A DNA stretch of 64,000 nt from Pontimonas sp. (GTDB lineage Bacteria; Actinomycetota; Actinomycetes; Actinomycetales; Microbacteriaceae): positions 1 to 64,000 of the forward strand of contig JAOHDU010000002.1 in NCBI GenBank assembly GCA_028096805.1. Reading direction: 5' to 3'. This document shows, one piece after another, positions 34,301 through 42,957 of the stretch. The notes below the pieces were generated by a model. The model searched no databases and was not told where the DNA came from. It saw only the letters and a program-made list of their open reading frames with translations. Every line of letters begins with the position of its first letter. The stretch's first letter is position 1. Made by a program: the position numbers and the translations under genes.

Positions 34301-35509
34301 ATGCAAACCGCGCCTCTGGATATCTCACCTGATGCTCTCACCATCATCGAGCGCGATTTTGCGGGGCTGTATTCGGGTGAACTCGGGCTGAGCTCTCTTG
34401 CCGGAGGACAGAGCGCAGCTGACGCTGCGCTCGCAACACTTGATGTCACCGGGTACGCCTCCCGCCGGTCGCAGGTTTTTCCCGACGCGTCACGCGGGGC
34501 GACCGTGCTTTCTCCGTACATTCGCCACAACATTCTGACTCTGGACTCCGTCTGGAAACGCGTGGGGGACGCTCCGCCAGGCGATCGTCAGAAGTTTCGG
34601 GATGAATTGCTGTGGCAGGAGTATGCGCGACACCTCTATGCCCGGGTGGGAGTCCGCCTTTTTGAAAACCTGAGATTCGAGGCCCCATGGGACGGCCCCG
34701 GTGACGGTTGGGCCGGCGACATGCTCTGTGTGGAGGAGGTGACCTCCGAGCTTGAGCGCGATGGTTGGTTGGTGAATCAGACCCGCATGTGGCTGGCATC
34801 TCACTGGAGTGTTCGCAACGGTGCGGGCTGGATCCACGGCCAAGAGCGGATGCATCGTGAACTCATCGATGGATCCCGAGCAGCAAACCTGCTCGGTTGG
34901 CAGTGGACGGTAGGGGCGGGGACAGGGAAACCTTACGGTTTTGCCCGGTGGCAGGTCGAGAAAAGAGCGCCCGGTTTGTGTCAGCGGTGTCCGCTGGCCA
35001 CAAACTGCCCGATTCAAGAGTTTCCGGACACAGAGCCCCCACCCCCGGTACCAAACGAGCCTCTTCTGAATGGCGATCCTGATGTGGGGCGAACGACAGG
35101 GCCTGTGACTCCGGTTCGCTCACGCACCCCCGACCGCGTATTGCTCACAATTGACTCTCTCGGGGACGAGGATCCCGCGTTGGCGGCACACCCCGCTTTG
35201 CCAGCGGTGTTTGTGTTCAATGCTCCCGCGCTCGAAAAGCTTCAGCTCAGCGCGCGGCGGCTCGGTTTCTACCTTCAGACGCTGCAAGATTTGGCACACC
35301 GTCGCGACGTAGTAGTTCTTTTCGGGGATCCCTACGAGTACGCCTCACACCACGATGTTGCGGTTACGTATGCGCCGGTGCCGTCTTTTCAGAAATTCAC
35401 CCGGCTTGCAGAAATTTATCCCTACCCGTGGTTGCGGCCACCGCACAGTGGCTCCGTTCGGAGTTTTTCATCGTGGCGCAAAAAGTTGAGCCCACGCGGA
35501 TCGGGTTAG
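34301..35509 (+). CDS. Photolyase/cryptochrome-like FAD-binding protein with apparent permuted domain order
   Basis: Residues about 1-245: photolyase FAD-domain motifs (GGQSAADAAL, LSPYIRHNILTL, LLWQEYARHL, WLVNQTRMWLASHWSVRNG, DGSRAANLLGWQWTVGAGTG); C-terminus resembles the photolyase alpha/beta domain (AVFVFNAPALEKLQLSARRLGFYLQTLQDL...VVVLFGDPYEY). Confidence 0.8.
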   Translation: MQTAPLDISPDALTIIERDFAGLYSGELGLSSLAGGQSAADAALATLDVTGYASRRSQVFPDASRGATVLSPYIRHNILTLDSVWKRVGDAPPGDRQKFRDELLWQEYARHLYARVGVRLFENLRFEAPWDGPGDGWAGDMLCVEEVTSELERDGWLVNQTRMWLASHWSVRNGAGWIHGQERMHRELIDGSRAANLLGWQWTVGAGTGKPYGFARWQVEKRAPGLCQRCPLATNCPIQEFPDTEPPPPVPNEPLLNGDPDVGRTTGPVTPVRSRTPDRVLLTIDSLGDEDPALAAHPALPAVFVFNAPALEKLQLSARRLGFYLQTLQDLAHRRDVVVLFGDPYEYASHHDVAVTYAPVPSFQKFTRLAEIYPYPWLRPPHSGSVRSFSSWRKKLSPRGSG

Positions 35510-35722
35510 CAGCCCGCTAGGAGTGGCTGGGTGTCGACTTTTGGCCCTACACACGTGATTGCGCTGCGGCGGGTCTGCTCGGGACCGGACCGCGGAGGCG
35601 CAGTCATGGAGTGACCGGGAGGCCATCTTGACTCTGTGCGCGTAGGCTTGAGCGGTGCCCATCGGTGCCCAGCGGTGCACAGTAAGCCTCCCTCATCACC
35701 GAGAGATAAGGATTCCTGCCTC

Positions 35723-36916
35723 GTGTCGACTCCACTCGCCCAGCCCAAAATTTTTGTCTGGTTTCTTGCCGCTGCCGGTTTGTTCTTTGCGCGGGCTCTC
35801 TTGTTTTCTACTTGGCTCTCGCGTGCTCCGGAGGTCCAGCAGTCACTGTCTTTGAACACGGCTCAAATGGGTCTTTTGGTCATGCTGTTTCCCCTCGGCG
35901 GCCTGGCGGGAATTCTCTTTGCCAATGCATTGATGGACCGTTTTGGGTCGAGAAAAGTCGGGGTCGGGATTTTCACCTTGGGCGCGGTGTCCATCGGAAC
36001 ACTCGGTTTTTCACTGGACCAGGGAGTATTGGCCATTTCAGCCATTGCTATCTTCGGGATGGGGTTGCCCATGGCGATCGCTGACTTCTTGGGAAATTTT
36101 GAGGGAACAGCCGTTGACCGGGTATCAAAAAAGAGTCTCTTCCCCGCCATTCACGCCGCCTTTGGAATCGGCATGCTGCTCGCTGCGGGAGGCGCGTCGC
36201 TCGCTATTGACGCTGGCTGGAGCCTCAGCGCGAACTACCTTCTGGTCGCCGCGATTGTTGGCCTTATCGCTGTTGCTTCCTCTCTGAAGTTGCCCAATCG
36301 TGAGAAGCCAGCTGCTCGCCCAAAGGGCGAAGAGCGAAAACTGTCTTTGGCGGTCTGGAAAGAGAAGCGCACCTTGCTCATCGGAGTAATCGGCTTTTCG
36401 TTCATCATGGCCGAAATCTCCGCTGGCACATGGGTGCCCATTGCGCTCACCAGTTCTGGTTTCTCGGGGTCTGCAGCAGCAATTGCCTTCGGAGTCTTTT
36501 GGATTGTGATTACCATCGGTCGAGTGGGTGGGGGCTTCTTGGTCGAAGCCATTGGCCGCTATCCGACGATTCTGCTCTCCACCCTGGTGACCGCATCGGG
36601 AATTTTGGTCTTCATGCTCGTCGATTTCATCGCCTTGCCGTTCGTGGGCCTTGTGTTGTGGGGTCTGGGGATGTCGCTCGGGTTCCCACTTGCGGTGACG
36701 GCGATGAGCGATGACCCCGAAAAGGCGCCCTTCCGGATCAACATGATCATTACGGTCGTGTACATCTCCAGCATCACTGTCGGGCCGGCCCTGGGAAGTG
36801 TCGGTGAGTTGGCCGGTATTTATGTGGCTTTTGGGATTCCGCTTGCCCTTATGGTGATTTCGGCGATTTTGTCGCCAGTGACCAAGCCGCTGCCAAAAGA
36901 GGAGTTCTCCTCCTAG
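35723..36916 (+). CDS. MFS transporter
   Basis: 12-TM-like protein, LFANALMDRFGSRKVGVGIF motif; GTG start at 35723. Confidence 0.88.
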   Translation: MSTPLAQPKIFVWFLAAAGLFFARALLFSTWLSRAPEVQQSLSLNTAQMGLLVMLFPLGGLAGILFANALMDRFGSRKVGVGIFTLGAVSIGTLGFSLDQGVLAISAIAIFGMGLPMAIADFLGNFEGTAVDRVSKKSLFPAIHAAFGIGMLLAAGGASLAIDAGWSLSANYLLVAAIVGLIAVASSLKLPNREKPAARPKGEERKLSLAVWKEKRTLLIGVIGFSFIMAEISAGTWVPIALTSSGFSGSAAAIAFGVFWIVITIGRVGGGFLVEAIGRYPTILLSTLVTASGILVFMLVDFIALPFVGLVLWGLGMSLGFPLAVTAMSDDPEKAPFRINMIITVVYISSITVGPALGSVGELAGIYVAFGIPLALMVISAILSPVTKPLPKEEFSS

Positions 36917-37338
36917 CCCATTGCGTTTGTGGGGTTATCCCGCAGGCCCTTCAGGTAAGCGATTGAGGAGCTGGACCACAGTGCCCAGATCACGAGCAGC
37001 GGTTGGAAAAACAGGCGCACAAGTCGCGCGTTGTCGGTGCCCAGGCCAAAAGCGTCAATGCCTTCCACATACTGATTAATGTTTCCAGGGAAGATCGCAA
37101 TAAAGAACGCGGCTGTTGTCAGACCAGCTACTGCAGCCACACGGCCTCGGGTGAACAGCGCAAGACCCAGCGCGATTTCTACTACCCCAGACGCGAGGAC
37201 GACAAAGTCGGCATCGAGGGGCAACCAAGTCGGCACCTGGGCTTGAAACTCCTGCCGCGCAAACGTCAAGTGCGAGAATCCGGCATACACCAGCGCTAAA
37301 CCAAGAGTGATTCGTGCTGCACCTTTGAGAAATCTCAT
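36913..37338 (-). CDS. DoxX family membrane protein
   Basis: RITLGLALVYAGFSHLTFARQEFQAQVP, four hydrophobic helices, GVVEIALGLALF. Confidence 0.8.
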   Translation of the reverse strand: MRFLKGAARITLGLALVYAGFSHLTFARQEFQAQVPTWLPLDADFVVLASGVVEIALGLALFTRGRVAAVAGLTTAAFFIAIFPGNINQYVEGIDAFGLGTDNARLVRLFFQPLLVIWALWSSSSIAYLKGLRDNPTNAMG

Positions 37339-37429
37339 GACCCCACTCTAGGCAGGGTTACGCGATGGCTGTCGCCGCGGGCGTTCAGCTGACCCGCGGT
37401 GCCATGAGGCACGGCTGCGGTATCGCTTG

Positions 37430-39322
37430 CTACCGGGCGGTCACGCGCTCGCCCAAGCCCAACTGCTCGTTTAGCGCTCGGTTTTGTCGGTTTTTCATCG
37501 CCAGGATCGATGCGATGAGGGCAATTCCCGAGAGCGCCACCAGGGAGAGTGCACCGGCAGCAATCCGGGCTCCATCCCCATCAGCCACTGCGGCAAGCAG
37601 CGCATCGGTAAACCACGCCAGCGGTGTGAGGCCCTCGAGGACCCGATAGGGGGCGGGGAAGACTTCGGTGGGCACGAGTGAACCGACGCTGGCGATCTGA
37701 ATCACAGCTGCAGCGATAGAGACAGCGGGAACCCACGTGGGTCGCCACACCCACAGCAGGAAGTGGAGGGAGAGATAGGCAAAAACTCCCGCTCCCACAA
37801 CTACCGAGGTGGCTCCCACGGTGCCCCACTCGGCGCCACCCAAAGTATGCATGAGAGCCAGTGCGATGAGGCCCTGAAGGAGACCCAGCCCCAGCAGTGG
37901 TGTGAGTGAACGCCACACGAGCGTCCGGGGACCACGGTTTCCCGTTAGCGACAATGCTGTGAGCGGGGGAGCCATGACCATAGTGACGAGCATGACGAGC
38001 CACAGACCCAACGGAATGATCACGCTGGCAAGGGTGGGCTGCACCCCCACAGCGTCACTTCGGTCCTGGGCGTCAAACACCACAGGAGAGACCAGAGCCT
38101 CTAGTGCGCTCTCGCTGGGGACGGAAATGTCGTTATTCGAAAGCTCCTCGGCGCCTTCCGAGAGGCCATCAGCAAATTCTGCGGTTCCTTCCGCAATCTC
38201 GGTGGCGGCCGAATCCAATTCGCCCACCCCATCTGCGAGCCCAGATATTCCCTCCGCGAAATCAGCGGTTGCGTCCCGGAATTCGTTAGAGGCATCAGCC
38301 AGTTCCTGCCCCGACGTATCGAGCGCATCCGCACCCTTGTCCACGCCGATAATTCCGGTCGTGAGCCCAGAGAGAGCTTCGCTGGTCTGTGTCGAGAGGG
38401 TGGCCCCACCCGCGGCGGTCAACGCAAGATTTTGCTCCACTGCTTGAAGAGTAGATTTGCCCACCGAGGCATCTAGACCTGAGATGTACGCATTGAGCGA
38501 GCTCAAAGTGGCTGACAGCGTGGAGACGCCGGCGGTGTAATCGCTGATACCGCTGGAGAGGGCGCCCAGCCCACTGGTTCCCGCGGAAAGAGCATCCAGG
38601 CCGTCGCTGAGAGCGGTCACTCCATCGGCATAATCCCCGAGTCCGTCGTCGAACGTTGCGTACCCACTGGCGAGATCGCTCGCTCCATCATCGAGATCGG
38701 GCATTTCCGCAGCGAGCTCGGACATACCTTCAGCGAATTCTTCCGTTCCTTCGGCAAGTTTCGTGGCGGCGTCAGCAGCCTCCTCAAACGCATCCCCGAG
38801 GTCTACGATGACGGTGAAGAGCCCCTCGGTGGCGGCTTCAGCGAATTCGACGCTCAAAGCCCGCGCGATGGAGTCGCCCACTTGGTCGCCCAAAACGCCG
38901 GCGAGATAGCTCCGCGAGGGGTCAGTCCGCACGGTGAACTGAGCCTGTTCGGGGCTGCTTTCCCCGAGCGTTGATACCGCAGCGGAGAACTCAGCGGGAA
39001 TCTCAAAAATGGCGTAGACCTCGCCGGCCGCGAGCAGAGTGTTTGCCGCCTCCGTGCTGGTGATGACCCACTCCACCTCCGTGTCATCGCCCGAGACAAG
39101 TTCGGTGATCAGCGGTTTCGAAGCGAGGATAATCTCCTCTTCGCCGTCATCGTTGGCGGTTTCCACGAGCTCGTCATTGTTGACCAGTGCTACGGGAATC
39201 CGTTCGAGAGCGGTGTCTGCACTTGAGGTCAGGCCCAACAAGCTGCCGACAACGACAACGGGCATAGCTAGTGCCACAATCGCCCACCAGAGCCGAGAAC
39301 GCTGCGGAGTACGTGCTTTCAT
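37430..39322 (-). CDS. YhgE/Pip domain-containing ABC-2-like membrane protein
   Basis: N-terminal TM plus long heptad-type repeats (LASGYATFDDGLGDYADGVTALSDGLDALSAGTSGL) and multi-TM C-terminus. Confidence 0.88.
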   Translation of the reverse strand: MKARTPQRSRLWWAIVALAMPVVVVGSLLGLTSSADTALERIPVALVNNDELVETANDDGEEEIILASKPLITELVSGDDTEVEWVITSTEAANTLLAAGEVYAIFEIPAEFSAAVSTLGESSPEQAQFTVRTDPSRSYLAGVLGDQVGDSIARALSVEFAEAATEGLFTVIVDLGDAFEEAADAATKLAEGTEEFAEGMSELAAEMPDLDDGASDLASGYATFDDGLGDYADGVTALSDGLDALSAGTSGLGALSSGISDYTAGVSTLSATLSSLNAYISGLDASVGKSTLQAVEQNLALTAAGGATLSTQTSEALSGLTTGIIGVDKGADALDTSGQELADASNEFRDATADFAEGISGLADGVGELDSAATEIAEGTAEFADGLSEGAEELSNNDISVPSESALEALVSPVVFDAQDRSDAVGVQPTLASVIIPLGLWLVMLVTMVMAPPLTALSLTGNRGPRTLVWRSLTPLLGLGLLQGLIALALMHTLGGAEWGTVGATSVVVGAGVFAYLSLHFLLWVWRPTWVPAVSIAAAVIQIASVGSLVPTEVFPAPYRVLEGLTPLAWFTDALLAAVADGDGARIAAGALSLVALSGIALIASILAMKNRQNRALNEQLGLGERVTAR

Positions 39323-42171
39323 CGAAGCGCCTCCTGACGTGTCGTGGCCCGATCGGAAGGTGCGGGCTTATCAGAAAGCGTGCAGAGGATGACCACCTGG
39401 CTTGGCAGAGCAAAGTGGTTGATGGCCTGCCACCACAGCGCAGCGGTGTCCCCTGGCTCCACCGGAGAACCAGCGCCAATAATGGCGACGGGGGAGCCAG
39501 GCAGCACCGCGAGAGCTGCCTGGAGGATCACGTGCTGGAAAGCTGTCAGCGATGAAATCGGCGTTGCTGCTGTTGTCCGAGACGACGGTGACTTCGCCAT
39601 TTCGCTCATCAAAGTGTTTGCGCCCTCGAGAATTTTTGCGAGCACATCGTCACGGCTGGTCGTTACCGGGAACCGGTCGGCGTGGTGCAGGGTCACCCAC
39701 TCGCCTATGGTGAGCGAGCCAAGGGGGAGGGCAGTGTCGGTAAGGGTTACGACTCTCCGGACCCTGGAGGCTTGGCTCGGTAACGGCATTCCCGCCACCT
39801 GGAGCGACCCGGCGACGGGAGCGCGCACTCCCGAAAGCGTGGCGGCATAGAACCCGCTGTGTAGCGCAGTTCCCCGATGTTCGTGTCGGGCTCCAGCTTC
39901 GAGTGTCCAGCTGCTCGCTGGTGTGTGCTCTGTTCCCATATCGATCACCAGGTTCTCGGCTGACACAATCGCTCCCTGCTGTTCTTGTGCCCAGTCGAGA
40001 GTCATCAAGTGTTCGCGAAGTTTTTCCCCCTCGACGTCCGCGTGAGGCAGTACACGTTCCAGGAAGCGCGGCAGGGCCCACGCTTTTTCGCCGAAGATCG
40101 TCATGAGTGCGGGAACAAGGAGCATCCGCACAACGAAAGCATCGAGCGCAATACCGACGGTGAGTCCCAGGGCAATCGGTTTGATGAGCGGGATCCCCTC
40201 GGGCACGAAAGAGAAGAACACAAAAAACATGATGAGTGCGGCGGCCCCCACGACTCTGGCACCTTGCGCGTAGCCCTCCTCGATGGACTCACGCCATTGA
40301 CCGGTGTGCACATAGTGCTCGCGCATGCCGGAGACCAAGAAGACCTGGTAGTCCATTGCCAGCCCAAACAGCACGGCCATCAAAATGATCGGCATAAAAC
40401 TCAGGATGGGCCCCGGGGTGTCAACCCCGAGAAGCGAGGCAAACCAGCCCCATTGGAAGACCGCGACAACGATGCCAAATGCGGCCGTCACCGATAACAG
40501 AAAGCCCACTGCGGCTTTCAGCGGGACCAAGATTGATCGGAACACCAGGAGCAAGAGAACGAACGAGAGTCCCACGACAACGAGTCCAAACGGGATCAGG
40601 GCACCTTGAATGCGTTGGGAGACGTCAACACCGATAGCCGTGACACCCGTGACGGAAAGCGCAGTGCCGGTTTGGGCTTCAATGGCGGGGAACTCGCTCC
40701 TCATTCGATCAACCAGGGCTTTGGTTTCTCGAGAATCGGGCGCTGACTCGGGGATCACCTGGAATATGCCGGTCTCCACCGTCGGAGAGGGGAACCCTTC
40801 GGAGACGCTCTCAATTCCGGAGATTTTCTGAAACTCCTCGCGAAGCGTTTCTAGGTCCTCAATTGGTTCATCGCTGGCCGCGAGATCCACGGCAACAATC
40901 AGGGGTCCATTGAAGCCCGGACCGAAGCCTTCGGTGATCAAGTCATATGCTTTGCGCTGCGTCGAATCGACGGGCTCAGCGCCACCGCTGGGTAGGTTCA
41001 GGTCGAGTTCGAGCGCGGGGGCGGCGAGCGTCACGAGGCCGGCGATAGAGAGCCCCGCCACAATGAGCGGTCGCTTCATGATCATCCGGACAAATCTGCG
41101 TCCACCCGAGGGTTTCGGGTTCGTCGGGTCAGCGAGACGAGCAGCTTTGGACCCTGCGGCAGGTCGGAGTCTGTCTCCCATGAGCCCCATGAGTGCCGGC
41201 AGGAGGGTGATGGCGGCGGCGATGGCAATCACTACAGCGAGGGCGGCTGCCGCGCCCATAATGCTGAGAAACGGAATCCCCACCACGAAAAGCCCGAGCA
41301 GAGCAATCACCACGGTGATACCGGCAAAAACGACTGCGTTACCCGCGGTTCCCACAGCCGTTGCCGCCGATTCGCGAACCTCTACCCCCCGCGCTAACTG
41401 CGTTCGGTGCCGCTGCAGGATGAAGAGTGAGTAGTCGATGCCCACTGCTAGGCCGAGCATCACAGCCAACAGAGGCGCTGAACTCGATACGGTCAGCACC
41501 CGCGTGGAGAAAAGGATGATGCCGATTGCGATGGCGACCCCGAACAGAGCGCTCGTGATGGGTTGCCATGCCGGCCGAACGGAGCGGAACGTGACAATCA
41601 ACACCAGGCCGGCAAAAATGACGCCAAACACTTCGGCGATGGTGAGGTGCACCTCTTGATCTTGAAAAAGCGACCCGCCAAATTCGATGGTGATCCCGGA
41701 GTCTTGGCCCGCACCGCGATAGGCGATAAGCGCATCCAACATGTCGTCGGTAACTTGCCGCTCACCCACCTCAAACTGGATTTGCAGAAGGGCGTATCGG
41801 CGGTCATCGCTGATCACATCGCCAGCGAACTCATCGAACGGGGACGCGACCTCTTCAATGAAGCTCTCGGCTTCAATAGTGTCGGCCAGGTCCTCAATAA
41901 ACCGGGTGTTGCTGGCGGAATCGACCTGCGAGTCTTCGGGCACCACAACAACGGCCTGTGCGCTCGCGCCGCCAAACGAGGGGAAGACGGCTTGCAGCCG
42001 GTCGAAGGCCTCTTGAGACTCACTTCCGGGGATTCTGAATTCTTCGTCCGTTTGCCCGCTCAGCGCCAATCCGCCGCCGCCGAGCACCAACAGAGCGACA
42101 ATCCACACACCAAGGACTTGCCACCCGCGCGAGAAGCTCGCTTTGCCGAGGCGATAAAGCAGTGTTGCCAT
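39319..42171 (-). CDS. MMPL/RND family transporter with a C-terminal degenerate ABC-ATPase-like extension
   Basis: MMPL motifs (GLAVGIDYSLFILQRHRTQLARG, LFGLAMDYQVFLVSGMREHYVHTG) then a soluble region of about 200 aa with an NBD-like but degenerate pattern. Confidence 0.85.
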   Translation of the reverse strand: MATLLYRLGKASFSRGWQVLGVWIVALLVLGGGGLALSGQTDEEFRIPGSESQEAFDRLQAVFPSFGGASAQAVVVVPEDSQVDSASNTRFIEDLADTIEAESFIEEVASPFDEFAGDVISDDRRYALLQIQFEVGERQVTDDMLDALIAYRGAGQDSGITIEFGGSLFQDQEVHLTIAEVFGVIFAGLVLIVTFRSVRPAWQPITSALFGVAIAIGIILFSTRVLTVSSSAPLLAVMLGLAVGIDYSLFILQRHRTQLARGVEVRESAATAVGTAGNAVVFAGITVVIALLGLFVVGIPFLSIMGAAAALAVVIAIAAAITLLPALMGLMGDRLRPAAGSKAARLADPTNPKPSGGRRFVRMIMKRPLIVAGLSIAGLVTLAAPALELDLNLPSGGAEPVDSTQRKAYDLITEGFGPGFNGPLIVAVDLAASDEPIEDLETLREEFQKISGIESVSEGFPSPTVETGIFQVIPESAPDSRETKALVDRMRSEFPAIEAQTGTALSVTGVTAIGVDVSQRIQGALIPFGLVVVGLSFVLLLLVFRSILVPLKAAVGFLLSVTAAFGIVVAVFQWGWFASLLGVDTPGPILSFMPIILMAVLFGLAMDYQVFLVSGMREHYVHTGQWRESIEEGYAQGARVVGAAALIMFFVFFSFVPEGIPLIKPIALGLTVGIALDAFVVRMLLVPALMTIFGEKAWALPRFLERVLPHADVEGEKLREHLMTLDWAQEQQGAIVSAENLVIDMGTEHTPASSWTLEAGARHEHRGTALHSGFYAATLSGVRAPVAGSLQVAGMPLPSQASRVRRVVTLTDTALPLGSLTIGEWVTLHHADRFPVTTSRDDVLAKILEGANTLMSEMAKSPSSRTTAATPISSLTAFQHVILQAALAVLPGSPVAIIGAGSPVEPGDTAALWWQAINHFALPSQVVILCTLSDKPAPSDRATTRQEALR

Positions 42172-42743
42172 TAGCTCACCACCGCCGGAGCCGAGGCATC
42201 CAGGTGGAGTGTGCTCTGCAAGAAATCTCTCAGGAGAGACCGGAGTTTGTCCGGATCCATGGGTTCGATTCCGAGAATTCCCCCGGAAACCAGAGCGTAC
42301 GTCGCTCCGGAGACCGCAATGCCGAATCGCGTGAGCTCAGTTTCATCTGCCGTGTGGTCCGCTAGTACCGAGGCGAGTCGGTGCATGAGAGCTTGCGCTT
42401 GCTGCAGAGATTGTGCCGAGTCGGCGAGGTAGGGGTGTGACACCACGATTTGGACGGACATCCGGTGCGTAAGGAGGAAATCGACGAACGCATCGACGAA
42501 GACTTGGCGGTCTGCGCTCTGGGAGAGAAGTGTTTGCTGTGCCCCGGCGACGATGGCTTCGAGGGCATCGAGTGCGGGGGCCAGGGCGGCGTCGAGCAGA
42601 AGCTCTTTTGTGCTGAAGTGGTAAAGAACGTTGGCCTTTGACGTCCCGCTGTGATCGGCAATGTCTTGGACACTGGTGGCAGGAATTCCCTGATGCGCGA
42701 ACCTATCGCGCGCGATGTTGAGAATGTCTTCTTTGTGAGTCAC
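42171..42743 (-). CDS. TetR family transcriptional regulator
   Basis: HTH: ILNIARDRFAHQGIPATSVQDIADHSGTSKANVLYHFSTKELLLDAAL. Confidence 0.92.
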   Translation of the reverse strand: MTHKEDILNIARDRFAHQGIPATSVQDIADHSGTSKANVLYHFSTKELLLDAALAPALDALEAIVAGAQQTLLSQSADRQVFVDAFVDFLLTHRMSVQIVVSHPYLADSAQSLQQAQALMHRLASVLADHTADETELTRFGIAVSGATYALVSGGILGIEPMDPDKLRSLLRDFLQSTLHLDASAPAVVS

Positions 42744-42775
42744 AAAAGAACCCTAGAGCCCGCCACTGTGATTTC

Positions 42776-42791
42776 CTGACCAGATGGTCAG
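42776..42791. promoter_or_regulatory. Palindrome CTGACCAGATGGTCAG, putative TetR operator
   Basis: 7-bp perfect arms with 2-bp spacer, 33 bp upstream of the tetR start, in the divergent interval shared with heliorhodopsin. Confidence 0.6.
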
Positions 42792-42957
42792 TTTCTGGGC
42801 ATACTGCCAGACAACGTCCAGCTCATGCCAATGATCGGTGCTGGTGTGCCCCAGTCGGGCCCCGCATCGGAACGATCCCCGACAGGGTTGAATGAACCCC
42901 ACCGTTGCCGCGCTTCCAGCTAGAGTGAAAATCACCTTAAGTGCGTCGGGAGACATC

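Noticed and set aside
38101-38790. Apparent internal repeats in the YhgE/Pip gene (ASGL/ADGL heptads)
   Set aside because: These are the normal heptad-like coiled-coil repeats of YhgE/Pip proteins, not a DNA repeat array or CRISPR.
41563-42174. 203-aa plus-strand ORF opposite MMPL
   Set aside because: Antisense shadow; the minus strand matches MMPL family motifs.
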